Origin: Methylococcaceae bacterium
GTDB taxonomy: Bacteria > Pseudomonadota > Gammaproteobacteria > Methylococcales > Methylococcaceae
DNA length: 40,293 nt
Direction: 5' to 3'
Assembly: GCA_902810705.1 (NCBI GenBank)
Contig: CADDYU010000019.1
Coordinates: 1-40,293, forward strand
Made by a program: the position numbers and the translations under genes. Under the pieces are notes generated by a model. The model searched no databases. It had not been told where the DNA came from and saw only the letters and a program-made list of their open reading frames with translations. Numbering within the stretch: position 1 is the stretch's first letter; each line of letters begins with the position of its first letter. This document shows, piece by piece, positions 1-8,061 of the stretch.

Positions 1-440
1 GTTCCACCCGCCTCGGCGTCTTCCTGGGTGCCGGCGGCCCCTGCCCGAGGCGTGCCGCCCGTGATGTCGCCAGTTTCGTCGCTGCCGTGCGCTTGCGAGT
101 CATCGGCATCACCTGAATTTTTCCTGCGTGTAGCGGGCGCAATAGGTTGACCTCCAGCCCCGCCCGCCCCTGGCGGAGCGCCGGTGCCGGTGGCGGAATC
201 CCCACCGCTGCCGGCTCCGCCCATGCCGGTGCTTTCCGTGACGGGCGTAGCGCCACCACTTACGGCTCCGACTCGAAGATCGCCGCTCAGGGTATCGGTT
301 TGTCCGGTGTTCGTTCCGCCCTGGCCGCCTGGGACTCCACTGGTGGTGCCTCCGGGCATGGTGCCGGCTACGCTGCCGCCCGGCTGGGTGCTGCCAGTCT
401 CTTCCCGCTCCTGCTGTGAAGGGGTGTTCGTGTCGCTCAT
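1..440 (-). CDS. Gly/Thr/Ser-rich low-complexity protein (partial, 3' end outside window)
   Basis: An open frame on the minus strand starts with ATG at 440 and stays open to the window edge (about 146 codons), so the C-terminus is missing. A strong Shine-Dalgarno (GGAGGA) lies 7 bases upstream of the ATG, which supports a real gene. The protein begins MSDTNTPSQQ and is almost entirely Gly, Thr, Ser, Ala, Pro and Gln with scattered charged residues, no hydrophobic segment and no recognisable domain. It looks intrinsically disordered, like a hydrophilin. It sits at the downstream end of a same-strand stress cluster, which suggests but does not prove a role in desiccation or osmotic protection. 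The long plus-strand frames opposite it are shadows. Confidence 0.6.
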   Translation of the reverse strand, partial: MSDTNTPSQQEREETGSTQPGGSVAGTMPGGTTSGVPGGQGGTNTGQTDTLSGDLRVGAVSGGATPVTESTGMGGAGSGGDSATGTGAPPGAGGAGGQPIAPATRRKNSGDADDSQAHGSDETGDITGGTPRAGAAGTQEDAEAGG

Positions 441-541
441 CTCGTGCTCCTCCGCCGATCTTGGGGACATGAATCGTTCAGCCAGTGCCTGAAGATAAGG
501 AAATCAGCAATCCCCGCGGCAATCTCCGCTACTCTCCGAAC

Positions 542-1714
542 TTAGGGGCGCTGGATTTCCCCACCACTCTCGGGCGTGGTCAGGATGCGCTCGCCAGTGG
601 CGGGCGTATCGGCGGTAGTCACCTCAGCTAGGCCGCCGCTCGGGCTTTCGAGGCCGGTCGTTTCGGTCGAGCCGGGCTGTCTTTCCCTTTCCTCTTCAGC
701 CAGAATGATGCCCGACGAGGATCCGGCCGTAATAGGACTGGACTCGGCTCGTTCGATGTCGGGCCGGTCGGGCTCGGCGGGCGGTTGCTCCGACGTCCGG
801 GATTCCAGCCCGGATTTCACCTGCTCGCGGGCCTCGCGGAGCCATTCGCCGCCGACCTCGTCGGCGCGATGCATCACTTCATCCCGGGTCTCGCCCAGCC
901 ATTCATCTTCCTGACGGGTTCGCGGCAGGCTTGCGCCCAAGGCTGCGCCCACGGCAATACCCAAGGCGCCGAGGACCAATGGCTGCTCTTCGAAAAGGTG
1001 GCGAGTCTGCTCCTTGACCTTTCTTCCCGCCCGCTGCGCCCGCTCACGGGCCTCGCCGGTCAATTCCTGAGCTTTCTCCCGCGCCTGTCCGAGGACCTGG
1101 CCGGTCCGCTCACGCACTTGGCCGGCGGTGTCGGAAGCTTTCTGCCCCATAGATTCCAAGGCCTCACCGGCGGCGTGCCAGGCTTGGCCGGCGCTTGTCC
1201 GACGCTCGCTCTGGCGCCGCTCGACTTGCCCTTCCGCTCCGCCCCAAGCACCCAGGGAACTTCCTTCGCCATTGTGGCGCCGTTCGCCTCCGAAACGCCT
1301 CTCGACAAACGTCTCCTCGCTTCCACCGAGGCCGGAGCCAGATGAAGAGCCGGTCCGGTATCCACCGGTACCTGCCGTGAAGCCACGGCCCACGGCGCCG
1401 CTTCCTCGGCTACCCTCCGAATAGCCCCGGCGAGATGAACCCCGCGTTCCGGCTGTGGTCCAGCCGGCGGTCAGCAGCCAGATCAGACCTACCCCCGTCA
1501 GGGTAGCCGGGACCGGATTTTCTTTGAGTGTATTGGTGATTTGAGAGCCAACGCGGCCGGATTTTTCATCCAGATAACCCAACACCTGGTCGACCAGCTG
1601 ACCCGAAGAAAATCGTCTCTGGATATCATTCAAGGTGCCGGCCATTCGGGAGCGGGTGTTCTCAATATCCCGCTCGATTCGCTCGGAACTGCGGTCTTCT
1701 TCATAGATTCCCAT
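542..1714 (-). CDS. DUF3618-like membrane protein with long disordered middle
   Basis: This frame encodes 390 residues and starts at ATG 1714 behind a GGAGG ribosome binding site. The N-terminus (about residues 8-50) has the DUF3618 look, with ERIERDIENTRSRMAGTLND, an amphipathic segment found in small stress-related membrane proteins. A hydrophobic helix follows around residues 68-88. Next comes a Gly/Ser/Arg-rich linker with low sequence complexity, then an Ala/Glu/Lys/Arg-rich coiled-coil-like stretch (about 180-245) resembling LEA or YqjD-type proteins. A second hydrophobic glycine-zipper helix lies near 247-268, and the tail is acidic. Two membrane segments separated by a charged region is unusual for the family, which is normally around 100-250 residues. 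Function is unknown; an envelope or stress role is inferred from neighbours. Confidence 0.7.
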   Translation of the reverse strand: MGIYEEDRSSERIERDIENTRSRMAGTLNDIQRRFSSGQLVDQVLGYLDEKSGRVGSQITNTLKENPVPATLTGVGLIWLLTAGWTTAGTRGSSRRGYSEGSRGSGAVGRGFTAGTGGYRTGSSSGSGLGGSEETFVERRFGGERRHNGEGSSLGAWGGAEGQVERRQSERRTSAGQAWHAAGEALESMGQKASDTAGQVRERTGQVLGQAREKAQELTGEARERAQRAGRKVKEQTRHLFEEQPLVLGALGIAVGAALGASLPRTRQEDEWLGETRDEVMHRADEVGGEWLREAREQVKSGLESRTSEQPPAEPDRPDIERAESSPITAGSSSGIILAEEERERQPGSTETTGLESPSGGLAEVTTADTPATGERILTTPESGGEIQRP

Positions 1715-1827
1715 GATTCGCCTCCATAACTGTCAACTTATTATCGCGTCGCAAGATATCGAACCTACGCTCCCAAAGCCCTTCGCCAAGCTCTTCAAGG
1801 TGCCTCGGTGCCTCGACACCCGCAATA

Positions 1828-2277
1828 TCACAGCCTAGACAGACGTTCCTCGATCCAGCTGCGGTGTCGGCGCTCATCCGCCAGATTCTGCTTCAGAAGA
1901 CCTTCAGCCCGGGGCAGAATGTCGCTGCGCTTCAGCGCCTGCTCATAGGCTTGATTGGTATCGTCTTCGTTGGACTTCATGGCTTGAAGAATGCCCTTGT
2001 CGCCCGCCAGATTGCCGATGACCACCTTGCCCTGGGTCAGCACCGCCTTAAAATCCTTGTCGGTGGGCGGAAGCTCGCCCAACTCTCGCACGATGGCGCT
2101 TAATTCCTGAATATGTCTTTGATGGTCGCTCATAAATTCGCCCAATTGATCCTTGATGAGAGGATCATCGAGTCGATTGATGGCTGCCTCATAGGCGGCT
2201 ACAGCGTCGAAATCCAGGGCAATAAGGTTTTTCAGGGTGTCGCTGAACGCCGCCTCGTTACCGATAAGGGTTGCCAT
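1828..2277 (-). CDS. DUF2383-like four-helix-bundle (ferritin-like) protein
   Basis: The 149-residue product starts at ATG 2277 after a strong AAGGAGG. It is all-helical, with acidic and His residues placed as in ferritin-like bundles: AYEAAI in helix 1, DHQRHIQEL in helix 2, and NLADERRHRSWIEERL in the last helix. These are the signatures of the DUF2383/PA2169-type family. Metal binding is plausible from the Glu/His spacing but is not shown by sequence alone. The gene sits between a YqjE-like and a DUF3618-like gene with only 23 bases to the upstream gene's stop codon, so it is probably co-transcribed with the stress cluster. The precise biochemical function of the family is not established. 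Confidence 0.75.
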   Translation of the reverse strand: MATLIGNEAAFSDTLKNLIALDFDAVAAYEAAINRLDDPLIKDQLGEFMSDHQRHIQELSAIVRELGELPPTDKDFKAVLTQGKVVIGNLAGDKGILQAMKSNEDDTNQAYEQALKRSDILPRAEGLLKQNLADERRHRSWIEERLSRL

Positions 2278-2300
2278 GAACCTGCCTCCTTTTTGAGAAA

Positions 2301-2726
2301 TTATTTATTGAACTGCTCCTTGAGGACCTCGGTGTCTCGCTTCAGGGATTCGCCGCTTCGGCGCGGAGCCAATGTTTCGGCTTCAAGATTGCGGCGGCCC
2401 CGCAAAATCAGGCCAATGCCGACAATCGCCGCCAATCCGCCGACGATGAGGGGAGATAGCCATGGGTAGTCGTCGGCGGTGGTCCCGAGCAGTTGGTTCA
2501 AGCCAGCGACGACGGCAAGTAGGAGAACTAAAAAGCCTCCCAAAAGCACGATCGCCCCAATGGCAAGTTGACCCACGCCCGTCTTAGCATCCGAAACCTT
2601 TTCCCATACCTCGGTCTTGATGAGTTGAGCTTCCTGCCGTACCAGGGTGGAAAATTCCCGGGTCAAATCCGAGAATAAGGTCCCTAGCGAGAATTCGCGT
2701 TTTGCTTGAGGTTCGTCGGGTTGCAT
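2301..2726 (-). CDS. YqjE/DUF1469-like (putative actinobacterial holin-X type) membrane protein
   Basis: This 141-residue protein has a cytosolic N-terminal amphipathic segment (LGTLFSDLTREFSTLVRQEA), a pattern typical of the YqjE/phage-holin-X family. Two hydrophobic helices follow, near residues 55-80 and 88-110, and it ends with a charged tail. Family members are inner-membrane proteins often found beside YqjD/ElaB and DUF3618 genes and induced under stress; the neighbours here match that. There is no evidence of phage genes nearby, so the 'holin' label should not be read as a lysis function. It lies 44 bases after the upstream gene of the same strand and 23 bases before the ferritin-like gene. 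Confidence 0.75.
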   Translation of the reverse strand: MQPDEPQAKREFSLGTLFSDLTREFSTLVRQEAQLIKTEVWEKVSDAKTGVGQLAIGAIVLLGGFLVLLLAVVAGLNQLLGTTADDYPWLSPLIVGGLAAIVGIGLILRGRRNLEAETLAPRRSGESLKRDTEVLKEQFNK

Positions 2727-2770
2727 AAACGTTCTCTCGAAGCGTGATGATTTGTCCCCATTTGGGAACT

Positions 2771-3292
2771 CTAGAAGGCGTACTGGGATCCGCGACTTTC
2801 CGTACGTGCTCGGCCGCTCATTTCAGAGCTGCCTTCGGCGGAACTCTTAAGAAAGCGCGCGAGCAAGAGTCCGGCGACGACGCTTCCTCCGAAGAACATG
2901 CCCGGATGTTCTCTGGCGTAGTGCTCCAGCTGGCTAAATACGGTGCGGAGATCCTTGTCGCGGAGGGTTCCGGCTAGGCGCTCTAGGGAATCCGCAGCCC
3001 GGGTCGCTAGCTTCGCCGTCGAAGGTTGCTGTTCCTGATTTAACTCCTGAGCCGTCCTACGCAGCGCAAGAGCCATGTTGCCTATTTCATCGGCAGCGGC
3101 ATGTTTTTGACTGTCGAATAAGGCTTGGCCCCGCTGTTTGGCTTCAGCGGTTATGCGCTGTGCTTCCTGCTTCACATCATTCTTGATTTCCTCGGTCGCT
3201 TGCTTTGCTTCGCCTAGAGTTTCCTTTGTCTCATAGCTCGTCTCCGAGCCCGGAATAGGACGAGTGGGAATTTCGGTGTCCGAATAAGCCAT
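2771..3292 (-). CDS. Coiled-coil, C-tail-anchored stress protein (ElaB/YqjD or nutrient-deprivation type)
   Basis: The 173-residue product begins at ATG 3292 with a GAGGTAA ribosome binding site. Residues about 20-130 are charged, Ala/Glu/Lys/Gln-rich and predicted helical. A single hydrophobic segment near 132-150 (PGMFFGGSVVAGLLLARFL) resembles the C-terminal anchor of the DUF883/ElaB/YqjD proteins, which attach ribosomes or other partners to the inner membrane in E. coli. The short tail after the anchor ends SRGSQYAF. The combination also resembles proteins annotated as 'nutrient deprivation-induced'. Assignment to a named family is tentative. It is the first gene of the tight minus-strand run toward position 1, after a 560-base gap. 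Confidence 0.65.
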   Translation of the reverse strand: MAYSDTEIPTRPIPGSETSYETKETLGEAKQATEEIKNDVKQEAQRITAEAKQRGQALFDSQKHAAADEIGNMALALRRTAQELNQEQQPSTAKLATRAADSLERLAGTLRDKDLRTVFSQLEHYAREHPGMFFGGSVVAGLLLARFLKSSAEGSSEMSGRARTESRGSQYAF

Positions 3293-3853
3293 GTTAATTA
3301 CCTCGCTTGATTAGGATATTTCAATGCTACGCTTAACGCTTCAGGAAGATAGCCGTAACAACCCTTACGTTTATCTACATGGATAGCCTGAAAAATACCT
3401 AAAGCCTAAGGCCAACCCGCCTCGCATAATGAGCATCACACAAGTCTTTTAATAACGATAAAGCCGCCCTAGGGCGGTATCAATACTTATGGGCTTATTG
3501 CCGGCTGGATCCGCTTAAATTAATAGAATAAAAGACAGGCTTCTTTAAGAACTAGTATCTAGAACTAGAGCGGCAGGCTAATCAACGGGCTCTTTGTCCG
3601 CAAAGGTGAAAGCCCTCGGAAAGCCACATCAATCTTGTTAAACCAGTGCTCCCAGGGCGGAAGGAGTTAATTGATATCGCCGAAGGGTTAAATCCATCCC
3701 TGTCAACAATCCGCTCCCTGCCATTTATGGAAGCCTTGGGATTGGATTTCCTGCGGCTCGGCATCTCAAAAAACAACTCCGCCCCTGAAAGCTTTTAGGC
3801 CCTAAAAACAGCCGACCTCATTGAATAGGTGGTATGACGCAGGTAAGGATAAA
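3293..3853. other. AT-richer intergenic region with a palindrome and a possible decayed reading frame
   Basis: These 561 bases lack a convincing gene. A perfect 14-base palindrome, CCGCCCTAGGGCGG, lies at 3464-3477 and is not followed by a T-run. Around 3540-3575 the triplet-like pieces AACTAG and CTAGA are repeated. A minus-strand frame of 64 codons (3582-3776) and a plus-strand open stretch ending near 3798 have no family likeness and no good ribosome binding site. I read the region as promoter-bearing spacer for the gene starting at 3292, possibly with remnants of a lost gene. Confidence 0.5.
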
Positions 3854-4372
3854 TTAACTTGCTCTGGCCTCCGACGTCGTGGAAATATCTTCCGCGCCCG
3901 CCTCTTCAAGAATATCCTCCACCTGATCGCGCTCTTCACTCGTTTCGGTATGCACCGAAATCAAAACATTTCCAGCGCGAATCTTGCCCTCATAGCGCTT
4001 GGCCTCGTATTCTGGGATGCCAAGTCCCACCAGAGCGCCGATAATACCGCCGGTCGCCCCTCCCACAGCCGCGCCACTCAAGGCCGCGACGATGGGCCCC
4101 GCCGCCACGAAGGGGCCGAGGCCAGGAATTACTAGACTTCCGAAGCCCGCCAGCCAGCCTAAAATACCGCCAACGCCCAATCCTACTACGCCACCGGTCG
4201 TCGCTCCTTCGGGCGCCTTGGTATTCTTTTCATGGGCGAAGTCCTTGGTCGTCGATTTATCGGGGAACAGGACCGAGATATCGTTATTGGAAAACCCGGC
4301 TAATTTAAGGCGTTCAACGATTCTTTCGGCCTGCTCAGTCGAATTGGCGATGCCAAATACAGCTCTTTTCAT
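3854..4372 (-). CDS. General stress protein 17M-like / glycine-zipper protein
   Basis: This 172-residue protein starts at ATG 4372 behind GAGGA. Its N-terminal 40 residues (MKRAVFGIANSTEQAERIVE and on to a DISVLF segment) match the general stress protein 17M/YflT-like ferredoxin-fold domain. The middle (about 55-125) is a Gly/Ala/Val-rich hydrophobic region with repeated GxxxG spacing, which looks membrane-inserting. The C-terminal 45 residues again resemble the same fold (ISVHTETSEERDQVEDILEE). Family members are common in stress clusters of soil and freshwater bacteria; molecular function is unknown. It stands alone between two long gaps, so it is probably transcribed separately. Confidence 0.75.
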   Translation of the reverse strand: MKRAVFGIANSTEQAERIVERLKLAGFSNNDISVLFPDKSTTKDFAHEKNTKAPEGATTGGVVGLGVGGILGWLAGFGSLVIPGLGPFVAAGPIVAALSGAAVGGATGGIIGALVGLGIPEYEAKRYEGKIRAGNVLISVHTETSEERDQVEDILEEAGAEDISTTSEARAS

Positions 4373-4448
4373 GATGGTATCCTCAGTTTGGAGATTGAAA
4401 CAGCTACTTTCAAAACGTCAATCTTATAGGGAATTTAAAACTCCCATT

Positions 4449-4485
4449 AAAACGCAGCGCTTGGGAAATGCACGCAAGCGCTGCG
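4449..4485 (-). terminator. Probable intrinsic terminator downstream of the csbD-like gene
   Basis: A perfect inverted repeat with 11-base arms (4453-4463 and 4475-4485, CGCAGCGCTTG and its complement) surrounds an 11-base loop. Read on the minus strand the hairpin is followed directly by TTTTAA, which suits Rho-independent termination of the CsbD gene ending at 4580. The U-tract is short, so efficiency is uncertain. Confidence 0.55.
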
Positions 4486-4544
4486 ATAAGCCATTCAATC
4501 AGCTACCAAATGAATTCGCATTGACGCTAACGTCGAGCGATTCC

Positions 4545-4572
4545 TTAATCCAGGATTAATTTATTAATCCTG
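4545..4572. repeat. Nested TTAATCC/GGATTAA palindromes
   Basis: Three alternating copies of TTAATCC and its complement occur in 28 bases. A perfect 10-base-arm palindrome (CAGGATTAAT, TT, ATTAATCCTG) occupies 4551-4572, and its left arm also pairs with TTAATCC at 4545-4551. It ends 7 bases from the CsbD stop codon. It may be an operator, or part of the 3' end structure of the csbD transcript. Confidence 0.5.
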
Positions 4573-4579
4573 TCAAATG

Positions 4580-4774
4580 CTACTGGTACTTGAAATCATT
4601 AACTTGTCTTTCCGCTTCCTCGCGAGCAATACCATAGCGCTCCTGGATTTTTCCGATCAATTTCTCGCGCTCGCCGTCGATCTCGTCGAGCTCATCATCG
4701 GTCAACCGCCCCCATTCGGCTTTGATTGAACCTTTAACTTGGCGCCAATTGCCCTTTATTTGATCCCAGTTCAT
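4580..4774 (-). CDS. CsbD family stress-response protein
   Basis: The 64-residue protein begins MNWDQIKGNWRQVKGSIKAE, the hallmark opening of CsbD proteins, and continues with the typical DDELDEIDGEREKLIGKIQE and a C-terminal EAERQVNDF. I chose ATG 4774 over the upstream ATG at 4819 because an AAGGAG ribosome binding site precedes it by 8 bases and the family always starts at this point. CsbD-like proteins are small, highly charged, stress-induced proteins under sigma-B control in Bacillus; their biochemical role remains unclear. Here the gene is monocistronic, with a hairpin terminator after it and a 391-base divergent region toward the sdh operon. Confidence 0.92.
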   Translation of the reverse strand: MNWDQIKGNWRQVKGSIKAEWGRLTDDELDEIDGEREKLIGKIQERYGIAREEAERQVNDFKYQ

Positions 4775-5110
4775 TGTTGGTCTCCTTTGCCAATTAAGTA
4801 CAAGCGTCAATTTAGCCAATCACTGACTTTGAAGGAGAAACGGGCGATAATGTTCCTCATAAACACTACACCTCACCCGAATCTTTCCGGACAGGCTATA
4901 ACGCTCATGCTGATTTGACTATACGAAAAGAAAGAATTTCCTGAATTTGGCTTCTTAAAATACTTACGGAATAATACTTATCTTGCCCTATTCCTGGCAT
5001 GAAGTTGAACGTCCTCGCCTCAAGAATGCAAATATTGCAAAACTAAATCTTGCCTGGAATCTAAAGAGCGGGGTAACTCCACCTGGGAACTCCAAGCCCA
5101 AGGGCTAAGC
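4775..5110. other. Divergent intergenic region between csbD and the sdh operon
   Basis: No gene is supported here. The region is AT-rich compared with its surroundings and must hold the csbD promoter on the minus strand, but I could not pick a confident -35/-10 pair. The sdh promoter lies just to its right. Confidence 0.5.
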
Positions 5111-5139
5111 TTGTGATTAATCTGGCGCCACGGTATAAC
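5111..5139 (+). promoter_or_regulatory. Probable sigma-70 promoter of the sdh operon
   Basis: TTGTGA (5111-5116) is separated by exactly 17 bases from TATAAC (5134-5139). Transcription would start near 5146, giving a roughly 20-base leader before the ATG at 5166. It is the best -35/-10 match I found upstream of the operon. No operator or riboswitch is visible in so short a leader. Confidence 0.6.
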
Positions 5140-5165
5140 ACTGGACACCCGCAAGGAGTCTCACG

Positions 5166-5333
5166 ATGATTCAAGAGCCAAAGTTCTTGTCCAAGGAAAA
5201 AGAAGGGCCAAAGCCGGATGTCAGGGAGAGTCGGGACGATCCCGAAGGCCAGGAGGAGGGCCAGCGAGTGAAGCGGCCGGAGCCTACCCGTTACGGAGAC
5301 TGGGAGAAGGGCGGGCGGTGCATTGATTTCTAA
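5166..5333 (+). CDS. DUF1674 / SdhAF4-like succinate dehydrogenase assembly factor
   Basis: A 55-residue frame starts at ATG 5166 after AAGGAG. Most of it is charged and probably disordered, but the C-terminus PTRYGDWEKGGRCIDF is the conserved signature of DUF1674, the family of eukaryotic SDH assembly factor 4 (Sdh8). In mitochondria SdhAF4 binds the flavinylated catalytic subunit SdhA and protects it before assembly with SdhB. The gene lies 50 bases upstream of sdhC, behind the operon promoter, so context independently supports the call. The protein is shorter than the eukaryotic members because bacterial versions lack a targeting peptide. It is easily missed by automatic annotation because of its size. 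Confidence 0.88.
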   Translation: MIQEPKFLSKEKEGPKPDVRESRDDPEGQEEGQRVKRPEPTRYGDWEKGGRCIDF

Positions 5334-5383
5334 GCTTCGCCACCCTAAGTAAAGAACGCGGCGGCTAGTACTTTATTCGGACG

Positions 5384-5785
5384 ATGTTTGATACGAAATC
5401 CACCATGAGCGAGCGTCCTCTTTCACCTCACCTTCAGATTTACCGGCTGCCGATCACGGCCGTGCTTTCCATCACCCATCGCATTACCGGCGTGATCCTC
5501 AGCGCCGGCCTGGTGCTTTGGGCGGTGTTCCTCATGGCCGTCGCGGCCGGCGAGGCGCAATACGCCTCAACGCAGGTGGTTTTGGATTCGACGCCTGGCA
5601 AGCTATTGCTGTGGGCATGGATATATGCGCTTTTCTTTCACCTGTGCCACGGCATACGCCATCTAGTTTGGGACACGGTCCATGGGCTGGAGCGGAATAC
5701 CCTGAATCGTGATGCCTATCTGGAAATCGGGGGGTCGGTGCTGCTGACCCTGATGGTATTTTTATTCGCGCTGCTGCGCAGCTAA
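5384..5785 (+). CDS. sdhC: Succinate dehydrogenase cytochrome b556 subunit
   Basis: The 133-residue product is one of two membrane anchors of complex II. It contains the family opening SERPLSPHLQIYR, which leads into the first helix (about 25-52) with the conserved SITHRITG motif. Two more helices follow near 73-92 and 110-131. The motif FFHLCHGIRHLVWD carries the heme axial ligand, His86 in this numbering, aligned with E. coli SdhC His84. An alternative start at the ATG at 5405 gives the common MSERPLSPH beginning; neither has a strong ribosome binding site. Together with SdhD it binds heme b and forms the quinone site. Confidence 0.95.
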   Translation: MFDTKSTMSERPLSPHLQIYRLPITAVLSITHRITGVILSAGLVLWAVFLMAVAAGEAQYASTQVVLDSTPGKLLLWAWIYALFFHLCHGIRHLVWDTVHGLERNTLNRDAYLEIGGSVLLTLMVFLFALLRS

Positions 5786-5839
5786 GCACGGGCAGCGACA
5801 TCTTCCAGAAATTCTCAACAGCTAGACTGAGTTCTAATT

Positions 5840-6220
5840 ATGAACTACCAAACGCCGCTCGGTAGGGCCCGCGGCTTGGGCTCTGCGGGGCAAGGGTCGC
5901 ACGAATGGTGGCGCCAGCGAGTCACTTCCGTGGCGCTGATTCCCTTAACTTTCTGGTTCGCCTGTTCCATCGCCTTGCTGCCCGGTCTGGAGTACGAGGC
6001 CGTGTTGAATTGGATCGCGGCACCGTGGAACAGCGTTCTCCTGCTCTTCTTCATCATTCTGACTACTTACCACACCCTGCTGGGGCTCCAAGTCGTCATC
6101 GAGGATTATATCCATACCCCGTGGGTCAAGATCCTGAGCCTAGTCGGGATCAGGCTCGTATTCTACTTCCTGGGCTTAGCGGCGGTGTACGCCACTTTGC
6201 GCATCGTGTTCGCGGACTGA
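5840..6220 (+). CDS. sdhD: Succinate dehydrogenase hydrophobic membrane anchor subunit
   Basis: This 126-residue protein has the SdhD pattern: an N-terminal cytosolic segment with [19 protein letters not shown], then three hydrophobic helices at about 31-50, 58-90 and 98-122. [16 protein letters not shown] matches the SdhD motif H-x(10)-DY that contributes to heme contact and quinone binding in E. coli (Asp82-Tyr83). It lies 54 bases after sdhC and ends 1 base before the sdhA start, consistent with translational coupling. Length is close to the usual 115-125 residues. Confidence 0.93.
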   Translation: MNYQTPLGRARGLGSAGQGSHEWWRQRVTSVALIPLTFWFACSIALLPGLEYEAVLNWIAAPWNSVLLLFFIILTTYHTLLGLQVVIEDYIHTPWVKILSLVGIRLVFYFLGLAAVYATLRIVFAD

Positions 6221-6221
6221 C

Positions 6222-8009
6222 ATGACCAAAGCTTACGAAATCATTCGCCATACCTACGACGCCTTGGTTGTCGGAGCCGGCGGTGCCGGTTTGCGCGCCG
6301 CCCTAGGACTCGCCGAGCGGGGGCTCACGACCGCCTGTCTCACCAAGGTGTTCCCCACCCGTAGTCACACAGTGGCTGCGCAAGGCGGCATCAGCGCAGC
6401 GCTCGGCAACATGGGCGAGGACGACTGGCGCTGGCATATGTACGATACGGTGAAGGGTTCCGACTGGCTGGGAGATCAGGACGCCATCGAATACATGTGC
6501 CGAGAGGCCATTCCTGCCGTCATCGAGCTGGAACATTATGGCGTGCCGTTCTCCCGTACCCAGGACGGCAAGATTTATCAGCGCGCTTTCGGCGGCATGA
6601 CCACGCGTTTCGGCGAAGGCACCGCTCAGCGCACTTGCGCCGCCGCCGATCACACCGGGCACGCGATTCTGCACACCCTCTATCAGCAGTCGCTGAAGCA
6701 TGAAGTGGAGTTTTTTACCGAATATTTCACCCTTGATCTCGTCATGGATGACGGCGTCTGCCGAGGCGTCCTGGCCTGGCGGCTGGATGACGGCAGCCTG
6801 CATCTATTCCGTTCGCACATGACCATTCTCGCGACCGGCGGCTACGGACGCACCTATTTCTCGTGCACCTCCGCCCACACGACGACCGGTGACGGCAACG
6901 CCATGGTGCTTCGCGCGGGATTGCCCTTGCAGGATATGGAGTTCGTGCAGTTCCATCCGACCGGCATCTACGGCGCGGGGTGTCTCATCACCGAAGGGGT
7001 CCGGGGGGAAGGCGGGTATCTGACCAACTCGGAAGGCGAGCGCTTCATGGAGCGCTACGCGCCTCACGCCAAGGACTTAGCGTCCCGCGACGTGGTCAGT
7101 CGGGCCATGACCATCGAGATTCGCGAGGGTCGGGGAGTCGGCCCGGAAAAGGACCATCTTCACTTGCATCTCGAACATGTGGACCCGGCGGTCATCGAAG
7201 AACGGTTGCCAGGCATCGTCGAAACCGCGAGGATCTTTGCGGGGGTAGACGTCCGCAAAGAACCCATGCCCGTACTTCCCACCGTCCACTACAACATGGG
7301 CGGGATTCCAACCAATTATCGCGGCGAGGTGGTCACCCTGAAGGACGGCAATCCGGAAACCGTGGTGCCGGGCCTCATGGCCATCGGCGAGGCCGCCTGT
7401 GTCTCGGTGCATGGAGCTAACCGACTGGGCTCCAATTCGCTGCTAGACCTGGTCGTGTTTGGGCGGGCCGCCGCTATCCGCTGTGCGGAGATCGTGAAGG
7501 CGGGACAACCGCACAAACCCTTGCCAGACACCACCTGGGACTCTTCGCTGGCCCGCTTCGACCGGTTGCGCCATGCGAAAGGCTCCCTCAAGACGGCGGA
7601 TATCCGGCTCGCCATGCAGAAGACCATGCAGAGCCATGCCAGCGTATTCCGGACCGGTGAAGTGCTGAGTGAAGGAATAGAGAAGCTGAGCCAGATCATG
7701 TATTCGTTCGGGGACGTGCGGATAAGTGATCGCTCCCTGATCTGGAATACCGACTTGGTGGAAACCCTGGAACTGGAAAACCTGCTGGCCCAGGCCATGG
7801 TGACCATCGTTGGCGCACTCAACCGGGAGGAGAGCCGGGGCGGCCATGCCCGCGAGGACTTTCCTGACCGGGACGACGAAAATTGGCTCAAGCATTCGCT
7901 GCTGTGGCTGGACGAAACTCATAAGGTGGCCGTAGGTTATCGGCCGGTACATTTATATACGTTGACCGACGAGATTGAGGTCATACCGCCCAAGAAACGA
8001 GTATATTGA
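6222..8009 (+). CDS. sdhA: Succinate dehydrogenase flavoprotein subunit
   Basis: The 595-residue product oxidises succinate to fumarate in the TCA cycle and passes electrons to SdhB. It shows the Rossmann motif [11 protein letters not shown] near residue 17, the SHTVAAQGG motif in which His49 should carry covalently bound FAD, the catalytic region around [20 protein letters not shown], and the C-terminal [19 protein letters not shown] motif. The C-terminus [20 protein letters not shown] followed by VY is typical. No key residue is missing. Covalent flavinylation is the step assisted by SdhE, whose gene is two genes downstream, and SdhAF4-like protein from the operon's first gene is expected to bind the product. 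Confidence 0.98.
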   Translation: MTKAYEIIRHTYDALVVGAGGAGLRAALGLAERGLTTACLTKVFPTRSHTVAAQGGISAALGNMGEDDWRWHMYDTVKGSDWLGDQDAIEYMCREAIPAVIELEHYGVPFSRTQDGKIYQRAFGGMTTRFGEGTAQRTCAAADHTGHAILHTLYQQSLKHEVEFFTEYFTLDLVMDDGVCRGVLAWRLDDGSLHLFRSHMTILATGGYGRTYFSCTSAHTTTGDGNAMVLRAGLPLQDMEFVQFHPTGIYGAGCLITEGVRGEGGYLTNSEGERFMERYAPHAKDLASRDVVSRAMTIEIREGRGVGPEKDHLHLHLEHVDPAVIEERLPGIVETARIFAGVDVRKEPMPVLPTVHYNMGGIPTNYRGEVVTLKDGNPETVVPGLMAIGEAACVSVHGANRLGSNSLLDLVVFGRAAAIRCAEIVKAGQPHKPLPDTTWDSSLARFDRLRHAKGSLKTADIRLAMQKTMQSHASVFRTGEVLSEGIEKLSQIMYSFGDVRISDRSLIWNTDLVETLELENLLAQAMVTIVGALNREESRGGHAREDFPDRDDENWLKHSLLWLDETHKVAVGYRPVHLYTLTDEIEVIPPKKRVY

Positions 8010-8061
8010 ACAGCAACTTGCTTTTCTTTAACGCCCTTTCCCTCCGAAAAGAGGGGACGTT

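Noticed and set aside
147-1424. Several plus-strand reading frames (for example 184-492, 785-1345, 1128-1424)
   Set aside because: They lie opposite GC-rich minus-strand genes, have no ribosome binding site or family likeness, and their composition is what an antisense frame of a Gly/Ser/Arg-rich gene gives.
2301-2726. A prophage, suggested by the 'holin' type label of the YqjE-like protein
   Set aside because: No phage structural, lysis, integrase or regulator gene is present; this family name is historical.
3464-3477. Palindrome CCGCCCTAGGGCGG as a terminator
   Set aside because: No T-run follows on either strand and it is about 380 bases from the end of the nearest gene that could use it.
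3582-3776. A 64-codon minus-strand frame in the long stress-cluster gap
   Set aside because: No ribosome binding site, no family likeness and composition like spacer.
6303-7952. Minus-strand frames of 87-191 codons opposite sdhA
   Set aside because: Antisense shadows of a well-conserved gene; no start signal and no recognisable protein.
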